Assembly (NCBI RefSeq): GCF_025985425.1
Contig: NZ_CP094972.1
Span: 2,790,001-2,854,000, forward strand
DNA from: Entomomonas sp. E2T0
Lineage (GTDB): Bacteria > Pseudomonadota > Gammaproteobacteria > Pseudomonadales > Pseudomonadaceae
Reading direction: 5' to 3'
Length of the DNA stretch: 64,000 bases
Part shown: piece by piece, positions 26,201 through 34,200 of the stretch
How positions within the stretch are numbered: the first letter of the stretch is position 1
Layout of the letters: each line of letters begins with the position of its first letter
Program-made: the position numbers and the translations under genes
The notes under the pieces: model-generated
Database searches by the model: none
Told to the model about the DNA's origin: nothing
The model's input: the letters and a program-made list of their open reading frames with translations, nothing else

Positions 26201-29175
26201 TTATTCAACATACAGGGCAATTAATCATCGATGCACAAAAGCACCAAGATCTACCCTTTGAAAAACTAGTAGATGTTATGCAGATTGAAAAAGACTCCTC
26301 AAGACATCCTATTTTCCAAGTTATGTTTGGTGTACAGTCTTTTGGTAATAATCTAACAACAGACACAGAACAGTTATTTATTCCTTATCAAGCAGCGGGT
26401 ACTGAGTATCAAGTAGCTAAATTTGATATAACCACCATGTTAGATGACTCTAAAGAAGCTATTACAGGTATATTTAACTATGCTACACGGTTGTTTGATG
26501 AACAAACCATAATGCATTACATTACTGTTTATCAATTCATACTTGAGCAATTTGCTAGTTTATGTGAGAAACAACAAACCATTACACAACTAAACTATTT
26601 AAACAGAGATACCTTTGCAAAAACCATTTATCAATGGAACCAAACGCAATGCGATTATCCTAAAAATATGACTATTCATGCGCTTTTTGAAAAGCAGGTG
26701 CAAAAAACACCTAATAATATTGCGATGGTGTATGAAGATAATCGCTTAACTTATCAACAACTCAACCAAAGCGCCAATAAGTTAGCTCACTACTTAAGAG
26801 ATAACTTTGCAATACAAGCAGATGATCTGGTAGCACTTTGTTTGGACCGCTCACAACATATGCTAATTAGTATTTTAGCTATCCTTAAAGCAGGTGGTGC
26901 TTATGTTCCTATGGATCCACAAGCCCCAGCTGAGCGTATTAGCTACATGCTTGCAGATACTAAAACCAAGGTCGTTTTAACCACCAACACAAGTTATGAT
27001 AAGGTCAAAGCATTAGCGACTACAGATCAAGTAGTTATTAATTTACAAGCACCAGAAACAATACTTGAAATTACTAATTACAGTAGTGATGATTTAACAA
27101 CAGTAGCACAACCTAACAACTTAGCTTATGTTATCTATACCAGTGGTACAACAGGCAATCCAAAAGGTGTAATGTTAGAACATCAAGGCGTGGTTAATCG
27201 TATTGTTTGGATGCATAATCAATATCCTATCACCGAGCAAGACCATATCTTACAGAAAACTAACTATACCTTTGATGTATCTGTATGGGAATTGTTCTGG
27301 GCAAACTGGTATGGCGCCTGTATTGTTTTTGCACATCCAGAACTTTATAAAGATAATCTTTATTTAGCTGAGTTAATAGAACGCGAACAAGTAAATGTAT
27401 TACACTTTGTACCCTCAATGCTAGTAGCTTTTGTTGAAACATTAGCCACCCAAACAGAATTACAATCTAAAGTACAAAACTTAAAGTATTTATTCTGTAG
27501 TGGTGAAGCACTAAATCTTTACGAAGTTAAAAAATGCCATAGCTTGATACCTAATTGTGAAATACACAATCTATATGGTCCTACTGAAGCCACAGTAGAT
27601 GTTTTATATTACGATTGTAACAATCCTGATATAACTGATGTACTAATTGGTAAGCCTATTGCTAATACATCTGCCTATATTCTCAATGAACAACTACAAC
27701 CTGTTCCTATAGGAGCTGTTGGTGAGCTATATGTAGGTGGTGATGGTGTCGCTAGAGGCTATCTAAATAACGCTAGCCTATCCGCTGAACGTTTTATTGC
27801 TAATCCTTTCCAAACAACAGAGGAAAAACAGCAACACTATAATAGTCGTATTTATAAAACAGGCGATCTTGTTCGTTCTTTACCAGATGGCAATATACAA
27901 TACTTAGGACGTAATGATTTCCAAGTAAAAATCCGTGGTTTTAGAATTGAATTAGGTGAAATTGAAGCACGTCTAACACAATACCCAGCAATCAATCATA
28001 GTATTGTAATAGCATACGAGCATTCATCAGGCAGTAAATACCTTGTGGCTTACTATACATCACCACAAGAGATTGACTCACAACTACTACACGACTATTT
28101 GCATAAAAATTTACCTAGTTACATGATACCTAGTTACTTTATGCATTTAACTGAACTACCTATTACCTCCAATGGAAAACTAAATAGGAGAGCCTTACCA
28201 AAGCCGAACTTTACTGAAACCATTACCTATGTTGCACCTGAAAATGCTATTGAAAATACCCTCTGCCAAGTATTCTCTAGTGTCTTAAAAATTTCAAATA
28301 CTGAAATTAGTATGCTAGATAATTTCTTTAAATTAGGCGGTAATAGTATTTTAGCAATGTTACTAAACAATAAAATTAACGAAGCTTTTAAAATTAAACT
28401 ACGTTTAGTGGATATTTTAACTACCAACACTATTCGAGAATTAGCTATAAAAATTGCCAATGCTAAAGAGCAGTTTAATCCGATAATGCTATTAAATAGT
28501 GCCCAAGACAAACCACAAATGTTTATGATTCATCCAGGTCTGGGAGGCTGTGAAGTTTACAACTCCCTAGCCAATAAATTGAGTGGACATCATTACTGTT
28601 ATGGAATTGATTCATATAATTTCTATCATGAGCAAAAAATTGATGATCTAACTTTATTAACTCAATACTACTTAGAGCATATTGATACAATACTTAATAA
28701 AGATGAACCCATTACCTTGCTCGGTTGGTCTTTAGGTGGACAAATTGCATTAGAATTAGCCGCTAATTTAGAAGCAAGAGGTATAAAAGATATTAAAGTT
28801 TATCTACTGGATACATGGCTATTAAATGAAGATGATTTAAAACTAAATGATCAACCCATTGATCTTATCAATATAATGGAGGAACTAAATATACCTGCAT
28901 ATTTAAAACCCAAAGTAAAATCCATGATGGAGATTGATAATAAACTTTCTGTACAACCTTTATCGAACAAGCTGAAAAAAACTCAAGTTGTATTATTTAA
29001 AGCTAAAGAAATTAATGGTTCTACAGAACTCTACCAGAGATATCCATTAAATAATATTGATGCTTATATTACTTATCCTAATCAACTACAACTTGTAGAA
29101 ATAGACTCTAATCACTACAAAATACTTGAAAAGGAACAAGAGATTATAAGCTATATCACTGAATTAGTCAGTTAA
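14290..29175 (+). CDS. Four-module non-ribosomal peptide synthetase with epimerase and thioesterase
   Basis: ATG 14290 (MKNVKLTPYQS) is preferred over 14248: an AGG lies ahead and it brings the condensation motif to the N-terminus. Order with key residues: C1 (HHIVVDG, 127); A1 (TSGTTGNPKG ~610); T1 (GGNS Ser1008); C2 (HHIAFDG 1193); A2 (~1687); T2 (GGDS Ser2085); E (HHLNIDAVSW 2270); C3 (HHAILDG 2734); A3 (~3212); T3 (Ser3604); C4 (HHIAFDG 3789); A4 (~4283); T4 (Ser4686); TE (GWSLGG Ser4814). Hand-read codes: A1 DAYFLGGTFK (Val-like), A2 DAYFLGVTYK (Ile-like), A3 DAFFTGVVWK (unassigned), A4 DVWHFSLVDK (Ser). All C and T motifs look active. C3, after E, has the YPxxxLQQG start of D-L condensation domains. 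The expected product is a tetrapeptide with a D-residue at position 2. The leading C1 suggests N-acylation. Confidence 0.93.
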   Translation: MKNVKLTPYQSIFYYEWLSNPLRSDYNIVIDNTVLGKIDVQRFADCFNKIFNEHFITRHTISNQPEGICWIPSPPIKNAITYHDSPLTDDELYNIVTSPFNLEKDLLARIHLIKLANEQYRILFVFHHIVVDGISTQEIWEKIRKNYNGINYEIPTLETQTEMHQGLHNTYQHILTTQKEQMESFWKEHLEEVQSIDLSFLKTTNIVPKKQSIPFITEYLFSYDEQVDKQLKTLRRKYKITTYMFGQLVMALLLHKMTRQTNIPLVYPVAMLEGKDLFYGAHVNTLLINYHFDDNTTLQAVINNITKYYKDLKKSSGKYLPIYEIMSYVDNPNILDIAFVQTFFRDHQTHLNGIHGEKINHELQIDLSNKLIFEQEEHNNHINYRVKFDDQQLDKHLVQQFIQLYQKLFIQLLDYLVNDLTHTLTKDIDLLDKETYQALIYSKNNTQQPYANDKTVVQLFEQQAQKNPDNIAVIFNQNKLSYELLNQQANQLAHHLQTTYNIQPDDLIGLYLDRSEQIIVSILAILKAGAAYVPMDPEAPDERNGFIMQDAKLKAIITQEHFQSKVNNLALSIPVLCIDQPAFVDSLTQYPTHNPVNTTTPHNLAYVIYTSGTTGNPKGTLIEHHNINRLIINANYVDITDTDRLLSVSGYQFDASTYDIFGSLLNGAALVITSKDNLLNLEQFNKVIDDYKITNFFATTTFFHTLVDAELTNLAKLKYVLFGGEAVSAVHVNKFRKLYPHVKLVNGYGPTETTTFAVAYLANQANAPFDHSVPIGVPLTNTTIYILDEQMQPVPIGVIGELYIGGAGVGRGYLNNPEMTNKVFINNPFQTDQEKAQGYNSRLYKTGDLVRYLADGNIEYIGRNDFQVKIRGFRIELTEIEARLNNHPAIKQATVLALNSATNNKYLAAYYVADKAIADNELLNYLQQFLPDYMLPTAFVHLLAFPVNMNGKTDRRALPTPSLITQEQYIAPSTTIEQKIVEAYAELLGIASESISITDDFFRLGGNSILAIKLASKLARLFTKQIHVADIFAHRSARTLAEFIDNVKGEQISIIAPVVDNPQQQLLSFAQERLWFIDSYEGGSDAYNIPLVFKVNPVVDFSLVEQAIIIVMERHEILRSLIKTNSAGLGYQQVMDLQTMPIVIHPNLCLSQQDLQSTIYQHIHHIFALDTEYPIFINRYQLANECYLAIVIHHIAFDGWSLDLFINEFIQAYQYLEALQKGANEQAKQLVLPAVETQYKDFALWQRQYLQGKVLDDQLHYWQQLLADYEPLNLPIDHVRPLEIDYKGQDIHFELDSQLSQQLRTLATNLNVSLYTVLLSGYYLLLGTLSSQKDIVLGTPIAGRHYQAIENTIGFFVNTLALRQQIKSEQQLVDFIKQTGQLVSEAQKHQDLPFEKLVDALQVEKDASRHPIFQVMFGVQSFGSSQLKAINGLLEHYQVEDTQYQVAKFDITTTLDDSNEAITGVFNYATSLFNKQTIENYITVYQCILKQFTNLCEEQQAIAKLKFLNTETYEELIYRRNNTQKPYANDKTVVQLFAQQVQKTPHNTAVIFNQTKLSYELLNQQANQLAQYLQTTYQLQPNDLVGLYLDRSEQIVVCILAILKAGAAYVPMDPDAPNERNGFIIQDAKLKAIITQLHYQDKVTSLAIDIPVSCIDQPAFVNTLAQYPSTPPIIDTTAHDLAYVIYTSGTTGNPKGTLIEHHNINRLIINANYVEINENDHLLSISGYQFDASTYDIFGSLLNGASLVIATKDNFLDLEKFNQLIVDYQITNFFSTTAFFNTLVDAKLTNLAQLKYVLFGGEASSAIHVNKFRECYPNVNLVHVYGPTETTTYATAYLTNQATVPFKQTVTIGKPLTNTTVYILDEHLQPVPVGVIGELYIGGAGVGRGYLNNPEMTNKVFINNPFQTEQERAQGYNSRLYKTGDLVRYLADGNIEYIGRNDFQVKIRGFRIELGEIEARLSNYPSIKQTIVLALDNNIGNKYLAAYYVADEALDNNELLNYLQQFLPDYMLPAVFIHMHAFPITSNGKANYRALPKPVFTNAKNYLAPTNNTELLFCNTFAEVLRLQNDTISIEDDFFKLGGDSISSIQLANRIRQSLNYYLSIKDIFTYRTVKALSDHVIKNQDNLIPTIQSEQGILEGNIPLAPIQQWFFANRELGKLPAYHHWNQAFLIKVPKLNIELLQLSLSKLVEYHDILRATYQDALNGYYHSTITVLPFDHIDIKGFTEAQITKQLTQWQNQFNFTEGPLFHIGYLEGYADNSARIHIAVHHLNIDAVSWRIIKNDLQKLYQYFSEQNASLNNAIDPSTILGDKGTSYRQWINNQQNYPIVTVQGFDNEQDYWHEIVRGLDNYNQQLTSYRTDTLNKTKIQLSKEQTTVLLRDINKVYGTEINDILLTALASALKLVFNLNQHYIHLEGHGREDLFNDIDINNTVGWFTCMYPVKLDVKEQGIVQNLPIIKDYLRSIPHHGFGYGVLVGYTKQPLPAICFNYLGQFDSDEQSSYWTFSNENSGIAMSPDNRNTDFLALNGGILNGQLQFAVEGYLNSAQLEYFSVAFTQQLECLITELLLLNRSYLTVSDTNHVISKNLLDKIQHNNEITAIYPANSLQQGFIYHAIVQGELDNAYRIQMIWDYHNALQTDLLHKAWQLSQAKHPTLRLRFSWDEDFIQIVDKTNSFGWQFIDLTDQSEEQQLSTTANLLEKDRQINYNLSKGGLFRIYLIKYKEQHYRCIFNNHHAILDGWSIPILMQDVHQNYLALLNNQPINIQEDKSYLAAQAFLQAQTHKTDEFWKNYLNQDNQENLESLLKPEMRHINLNEHRYIEDPQELSITIAKQQGEKLIQLCKTHEFTLNALMQYCWHQQLSIYGNTDITTLGMTVSGRNLPVDGIETSVGLYINTLPITLEHTEDTLISIVKNLQTHINNVNNHSNVSLTELQKSANRLFNSLFVFENYPVSDSNNEQLKIIFKEGKEKLDYPLGIVVYEKAGEINFKIKYAGELFNQQTITRILQGVELTLEQLLNNPNIHVNQLKLLTAQEHTQLIQNQVAKTVPFTQNKLISQLFEEQVQQTPNNIALVYEDIQFTYQALNDYTNQLANYLRQRFVIEPDDLIGLYLDKSEHMVISILAVLKAGAAYVPMSPQTPVERTQLMITDTQCKAVLTNQHYYSKLNSIVQNYNTEIIDIDNPTLINTLVKLDKQNIISQTQASNLAYIIYTSGTTGLPKGVMIEHHTLANLATVQQDILDLAHCDLQHKPKNVLWYSSYVFDAHAFEIYNALLNGHCLHVLAEHKRLDFTALATYIKDRNIDFAFIPPALLDKNETLQLPVLTVGGEATSKELVNQYCQQGVKLINVYGPSETTVWATAHAYKKDDINTNIGQPIHNVCTYILDKYLRPVPTGVIGELYIGGAGVGRGYLNNPEMTNSVFINNHLQTAEEKAQSYNSRLYKTGDLVRYLADGNIEYVGRNDFQVKIRGFRIELGEIEARLNEYPTIKQAIVLALDSTTGNKYLAAYYVAEEFITDDELLSYLQQFLPDYMLPAAFVHLTSFPVTINGKIDRHALPKPSLISQELYIAPNTKTEQQLVESYAEFLGIAAETISISDDFFRLGGNSILAIKLASKITRLFAKPIHVADIFAHRSVQALAKFVEESQGEHVCIVAPVIDNPQQQLLSFAQERLWFIDSYENGSNAYNIPLIFKLASSIDLAILEQAIIKVIERHEVLRSVIKTNSDGLGYQQILPLATTPFVVDTFICSSQEDLDQHIYKHIHRVFKLDRELPIAVNHYLLGNDNYISMIIHHIAFDGWSIELLIKELTHYYQYLTALQQGKIEQAEQWLLPAIDIQYKDYALWQRQYLQGKVLDEQLQYWQQQLADYQPLNLPTDYVRPLQIDYSGKDINFQLDAKLSQQLRSLAAELNVSLYSVLLSGYYLLLGAFSNQQDIVIGTPIAGRHYQAIEQTIGLFVNTLALRQQISAEQTLVEFIQHTGQLIIDAQKHQDLPFEKLVDVMQIEKDSSRHPIFQVMFGVQSFGNNLTTDTEQLFIPYQAAGTEYQVAKFDITTMLDDSKEAITGIFNYATRLFDEQTIMHYITVYQFILEQFASLCEKQQTITQLNYLNRDTFAKTIYQWNQTQCDYPKNMTIHALFEKQVQKTPNNIAMVYEDNRLTYQQLNQSANKLAHYLRDNFAIQADDLVALCLDRSQHMLISILAILKAGGAYVPMDPQAPAERISYMLADTKTKVVLTTNTSYDKVKALATTDQVVINLQAPETILEITNYSSDDLTTVAQPNNLAYVIYTSGTTGNPKGVMLEHQGVVNRIVWMHNQYPITEQDHILQKTNYTFDVSVWELFWANWYGACIVFAHPELYKDNLYLAELIEREQVNVLHFVPSMLVAFVETLATQTELQSKVQNLKYLFCSGEALNLYEVKKCHSLIPNCEIHNLYGPTEATVDVLYYDCNNPDITDVLIGKPIANTSAYILNEQLQPVPIGAVGELYVGGDGVARGYLNNASLSAERFIANPFQTTEEKQQHYNSRIYKTGDLVRSLPDGNIQYLGRNDFQVKIRGFRIELGEIEARLTQYPAINHSIVIAYEHSSGSKYLVAYYTSPQEIDSQLLHDYLHKNLPSYMIPSYFMHLTELPITSNGKLNRRALPKPNFTETITYVAPENAIENTLCQVFSSVLKISNTEISMLDNFFKLGGNSILAMLLNNKINEAFKIKLRLVDILTTNTIRELAIKIANAKEQFNPIMLLNSAQDKPQMFMIHPGLGGCEVYNSLANKLSGHHYCYGIDSYNFYHEQKIDDLTLLTQYYLEHIDTILNKDEPITLLGWSLGGQIALELAANLEARGIKDIKVYLLDTWLLNEDDLKLNDQPIDLINIMEELNIPAYLKPKVKSMMEIDNKLSVQPLSNKLKKTQVVLFKAKEINGSTELYQRYPLNNIDAYITYPNQLQLVEIDSNHYKILEKEQEIISYITELVS

Positions 29176-29190
29176 TCACTTTATTCCATA

Positions 29191-29229
29191 CCCCATCAAA
29201 CAATTACTTTTTGTTTGATGGGGTTTCTT
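29191..29229 (+). terminator. Strong terminator between the NRPS and phosphopantetheinyl transferase genes
   Basis: CCCCATCAAACA (29191-29202) pairs perfectly with TGTTTGATGGGG (29212-29223), followed by TTTCTT. It sits between two genes that should be co-expressed. The transferase ATG is only 13 bases past the stem, and the only G-rich ribosome-site candidate (GATGGGG) is inside the stem. Confidence 0.8.
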
Positions 29230-29236
29230 ATATATT

Positions 29237-29902
29237 ATGAACTATATTTATTGTGCCTCTATAAAAGGATTGGACTGGTCTCACCTTCAGTCTCAGAAAA
29301 AAATACTTAATAGCTCGTCTCAAAAAGATCTTGAACAATTTAGATTTAACGAAGATAAATATCGATCTTTAATAGGTAAAATGCTATTACTTTATATACT
29401 AAAAAAACATGAGAACTTTCAAGGAAACACTCTACCTGATATCAGTTACAATAATTATCGAAAACCATCTATTGATTTTATGCAAGGTGGCTTTAATATT
29501 TCGCACTCTAATAATTGGGTAGTTTGTGCTTATAACGATCAAGGAGCTATAGGAGTAGATATCGAAAAAATAGTACCTATTAATATTCATGAATACCAGC
29601 AAGCACTAACCCACAATGAATATAACGCTTTTCTAAACAATAACAATATTGATTTTTTTCAATTATGGACTTTAAAAGAGGCCATTATGAAAGCAGAAGG
29701 CAGTGGCTTCTTTTTATCTCCTACTTCCTTTGAAATACCTTTTCCATTTACTAATCATCGTCAAATAAATATCAAAGAAAATAATTGGTACTTATATTCC
29801 CAAAGCTTTCAAGACCAATATATGCTTTCCATAGCTTCCTCTCATAATACCCAATCAGAAATCATGGTTACTATGCTGCCAAACACAATATTACTAACCT
29901 AA
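29237..29902 (+). CDS. Sfp-type 4'-phosphopantetheinyl transferase
   Basis: This 221-residue enzyme transfers the phosphopantetheine arm of CoA onto the conserved Ser of carrier domains, here most likely the four T domains of the adjacent NRPS. The family motifs are in order: FNISHSNNWVVCAY (~88-101), GAIGVDIEKI (Asp/Glu that bind magnesium, ~106-115) and LWTLKEAIMKAEGSGF (W-x-x-K-E-A, ~148-163). Length fits the Sfp/EntD group. The gene follows the NRPS by 61 bases on the same strand, with a strong terminator in between. Its stop lies one base from the convergent stop at 29904. No good ribosome site precedes the ATG. Confidence 0.9.
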   Translation: MNYIYCASIKGLDWSHLQSQKKILNSSSQKDLEQFRFNEDKYRSLIGKMLLLYILKKHENFQGNTLPDISYNNYRKPSIDFMQGGFNISHSNNWVVCAYNDQGAIGVDIEKIVPINIHEYQQALTHNEYNAFLNNNNIDFFQLWTLKEAIMKAEGSGFFLSPTSFEIPFPFTNHRQINIKENNWYLYSQSFQDQYMLSIASSHNTQSEIMVTMLPNTILLT

Positions 29903-29903
29903 C

Positions 29904-31238
29904 CTATAAATACTTTGTCTGTGTATATCCTTGTTGAGGACTTTCATTTACTTCAACTATTTGTTTCAAAGCAACCTGCCCAATAGGTAATGACTTTTCC
30001 AATAATAGCTCACTGCCCTGTTTAGCTAACCAAGTCTGTAGTTTACCAAAGTCACCACACCATAAAGTTTCAATATCTGTGTCTCGTTGTCTATTTTCAG
30101 TTGCAGTAAACCTAACTGCACGTATTTGAAGTCTGGGATTTTCTGCTTTACCCGCTAACTCTATACCATATCCTGGAGTGGCAGGATTACGAATGACTAA
30201 TTTTCCCTCTTTCGCCCATTGCGTTTGCATTCCTTCTCTTACTTCATACCCTAGACTTGCCAATCCTTGTAAGATTGTTTGTTGTCGGTAAGTAGCTATT
30301 GTTGCTTGTCTAATCTCTGTTAATTGAAGTTCACAATTGTTAATTAATTCTTTAAGTTCTTGTATAGTTGCTTTATCTAAAGCTTGCATATCAATATTTA
30401 ATGGATTAGCTGTTGTTTGTCGTAGCTCTGCTAATATCAACTCCAGTTGATTTAATAAAGCATTACGCTCTTTCGTTTCTTTTACTGTTTTACTTAAATC
30501 TAATATTAAACTATCTAATAATAGATTTTGACGGCTTTGTTGAGTTTCTTTTTCTATATTGATTAATCGATTACTAAAAACCTCATATATTGCTATATTT
30601 TCAAGCGCTAACTCGCTTAAATAGTTGTCTACCTGAACTATACGAGGATCACGTTGTAATACTTGACCTTGTTGTTTAAACCAATCATGAAAAGTTTGCT
30701 TAGTATTATCAATTTCCATTCGATCAAGTAATGCTTGTTGACGATCAGTTAGTTGATTATCTTGTTTAGGTGTCAATAATAGAAAGGCTTGGTTTAATAC
30801 TTCATTTACATTCCCTTGATAATCATTTTTTATAATTTGTTGTATTTTTTCATCTAAATCATTTGGAATAGAAAGGTTCTTATCTAAGATAGATTTTAAA
30901 ATAGTTTTTACATTTTCCTTTAGTTGCCTATTTTCTATACGTTGTTGTATTTTTTGTTCAATCTTATCTTTTTTACGTTGTTCAATATCTTCTGCTAAAT
31001 GATCTATTTCAATAGGTACTAATTTTTGTAAATCAAGAAATCTTTCTTCAGCTAGCATTTGATTAAAATTTTCACGACATTTTACAATACCTTTATAAAA
31101 ATCTTCATCTTGTTCATTTATTTTATCCATACTATTTTGCCATTGCTGAATAGCTTGGTCTAAACGTGCTAAATGCCCCTGACAAATATCAATCACCTCT
31201 TCCACTGTAACGATACGAACAACTTTAGGACCACTCAT
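29904..31238 (-). CDS. Coiled-coil protein, last gene of the helicase/AAA operon
   Basis: The ATG overlaps the stop of the large helicase gene (ATGA), so it is translationally coupled and surely part of that system. The 444 residues start MSGPKVVRIVTVEEVIDICQ. Residues ~20-330 are mostly helical and rich in Gln, Glu, Lys and Leu (for example EDIEQRKKDKIEQKIQQRIE), predicting long coiled coils. A small C-terminal beta-rich domain follows (~335-444: GYGIELAGKAENPRLQIRAV, ETLWCGDFGKLQTWLAKQG). No catalytic motif is visible. It could be a structural or sensing subunit that bridges the ATPase and helicase. I do not recognise a named family. Confidence 0.7.
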   Translation of the reverse strand: MSGPKVVRIVTVEEVIDICQGHLARLDQAIQQWQNSMDKINEQDEDFYKGIVKCRENFNQMLAEERFLDLQKLVPIEIDHLAEDIEQRKKDKIEQKIQQRIENRQLKENVKTILKSILDKNLSIPNDLDEKIQQIIKNDYQGNVNEVLNQAFLLLTPKQDNQLTDRQQALLDRMEIDNTKQTFHDWFKQQGQVLQRDPRIVQVDNYLSELALENIAIYEVFSNRLINIEKETQQSRQNLLLDSLILDLSKTVKETKERNALLNQLELILAELRQTTANPLNIDMQALDKATIQELKELINNCELQLTEIRQATIATYRQQTILQGLASLGYEVREGMQTQWAKEGKLVIRNPATPGYGIELAGKAENPRLQIRAVRFTATENRQRDTDIETLWCGDFGKLQTWLAKQGSELLLEKSLPIGQVALKQIVEVNESPQQGYTQTKYL

Positions 31239-34200
31239 ACAGCAGTCTCCTTTACTTGTAATATTTCTTCAATAGCTTGTTTAAGAAGCTGCTTCACCTG
31301 TTCGTTATATTCATACCATCCATGTGATGAAATACGATAGATATTTGGAATAGCTCGTTTTAATACACTAGTACGCCAAATATCTCTGGAGCGTGCACTA
31401 CTTAATAAAGGATTAATAGGCGCATCACATTCTATCCCTATACAATATAGGTTTGTTTTAGGGTCTTCTATAGCAAAATCTAAAGCAAAAACATCAGCGC
31501 CAGAGTTACGTGTATAGTTAACACCTAAAGATTTAATATAATCTTCCACATCATCTAAGAAAGCATCTTTCTGTTTATTAACTAATGTCTCTACACGAGA
31601 ATGACTAACTGTAACAACCCTATTAAGAATACCTTTAGCACTATCAAACTCGCCTTCAGATAAAGCCCTCGCATACTCTAAATAACATTGTAAATAATCT
31701 CTTGGTGTACTAGGTAAATGTTGTGCAGCTAACATATCAGAAACTGCATCAATAGGCATAGAGGAAACTAAAATCACTTTTTTACGCGCACGGGTAATGG
31801 CAACATTAAGACGTCTTTCTCCTCCCTGCTGCCCCAACACACCGAAGTTACGTCTAAAAACACCCTCCTTATTACGCCCAAAAGTAGTGGAAAATAAAAT
31901 AATATCTCGCTCATCACCTTGTACATTTTCCACATTTTTAATAAAGACTGACATATCCTCACCAGACTCTACCCGTTGACTTTCCTCTTTATAAGCAGCA
32001 GCAAAGTTTTTATCTCTATTAGCTCTTTTATAAAATAAACTTTCAATCAAATCAGCCTGTTTCTTATTAAAAGTTACTACGCCTAACGATGGCCTTTGCT
32101 CTTTAGGTTGTAACCAAATTCTTGCCACTTTACTCACTATTTTTTTAGCTTCAAGTAAGTTAGTTTGATCCTCATAAGTACCATTAACCCTTAAATACTC
32201 AATAGGTTGAGCTTGTTTAACTGTTTCTAATGGATGACGTACTGGTATATTTAATTGATTACTATAAAAAGCTGCATTAGAGTAATCTATTAATTCCCGA
32301 TAAGCAGAGCGATAGTGAATTTGTAGTCCTGTTGTTGGTAATACTGAACGTGCTAATTGTAATAAATCTGGACAGTCCATAATTTCTTTACTATTCCATT
32401 TTCCCTGTAGTGCTTCTTGTTGCTCTTCTTCACTTAAGTCTTCAAAGGAAAGTTTTAAATCTATATCTTCTTCATCTACTTCCACTTGTGTAGCAAAGAA
32501 AGAACTGGGTGGCATTTGTTTTTCATCACCACTTATCACGACTATTTTGCCACGGTAAAGAGTAGGAATAGCATACTCTATCGGCATTTGCGAGGCTTCA
32601 TCATAAATAACCATATCAAAAAGTCCAGCTTTAAGAGGCAGTAATCTACTGGCCACATCAGGGTTCATTAACCATATAGGACGCAACTTCATTAAGCCTA
32701 ATTTTTCACCTTGCTCAATAAACTCTCTCAGACGCCTTGCTCTTTGTCCTGTTAACCTTGTAATATCTTCCCATTCTCTAGCAGAAGCTAACTCTTTAAC
32801 AGGTATATTTTGCTCTAACAGTATTCTGTTTAAATCACGCATTTCTGTATCCGCCTCTGCTAAAGAAGCTATGCGTTGCTGTGTTTCCTCATAATTAACT
32901 AATAATGCAGGATAGTTTTGTTCTAAACGTTCCTTCCATGTATTTCTAGCTTCATAATTAATCAGCTGTCTAAACTTTTTATCTAAATCAGTTATTGCAA
33001 ACTGCTCAAGCTCTTGTTGATATATCCGTAGCTTTGTAAATAGTTTTATAGCAATAGGTGTTAACTGCTCTACCCGTTTTCTAAAATACTGATAAGCAGT
33101 AGTAGTTGGTAAGGAACGTTTTATATCTATAATATCTAAAGGTGTTGCTGTATTTTGCTCAATAGCTACTTTACAAGCATCATATAAAGGACCCATCAAA
33201 TAGTTAGCCAATAAAGCTAATTTCTCTAAAGAAGCTTTACGAGCAAAATGCCTATTAAATGCTGATGTATAATCTGCAAGTAACTGTTCAAATGCCATTC
33301 TGTTTTTAATAATAGCTGCCTCTACATCCTCTGAACGAGGAGCTGCTGATATTTTCTCTGACCACTCCTTTATTTCTAGCAATAAACCTAGTGTATCCTG
33401 TATAACCTGTTTCATTTTAGAACCAATGGTATTTTCAGGAACAGGTAACTGTAATTTGGCACAAACTGTTTGTAATTCTTTGCGAATGGGTCGATATTCA
33501 TGTTCTAATACTAATGCGTTGTAGAGCATAGGAATCCGTTCTTTAGCAGGAATATCTCCTTGCAGTGCTAAAAAATCTAATAAGCTACGCTTTGCTTTAT
33601 AACGCTTAATACTCAGAAAGCTATACCAAGGAGCTGGTGTAACAATAACTCTAGCCTTTTGTAAAAGCTCATCTAAAAGATCTTGCTCAAGTAAACAAAG
33701 TTTAGCTGATAAATCACACCAACCACTTTCTTTAGCAATAGCTAACTGTTCTTGTAAGCTTTTTAATTGATTAACCAGCAAATCACCCTCTACTAAGGTA
33801 GCTTCTTTATTTGAATCTACCTTAAAGAAAGGTAACCATTTAATTAAACGTGCCCTTAAATTTTCAGAGATGCTTAAGAAAGCATTACTTTCAGTATCAA
33901 TCCAATGTTGATAAGGCGTTGGGTTAGATAACTCAAAACGCGCCCTATTAACACTTAATGTATCTATTCTTGATTGTTCTACTGCTAAAAACTGCTCAAA
34001 AAAGTTTTTAAAATCTTCTACGGTTGCTAAATCATGAGAAAATGCCTGCAAGTTTGCCAATGGACTGTTTTCATAGTTTGCAGGTAACCAATAACGAATT
34101 AAAGGGGCACACTCATCTTCCAGCTCAGCTAACCGCTGAATGTTTAAAGGACTAACAATTGGCCTTAATTGAGGTGCGGCAAACAAACTATATTCTTTAT

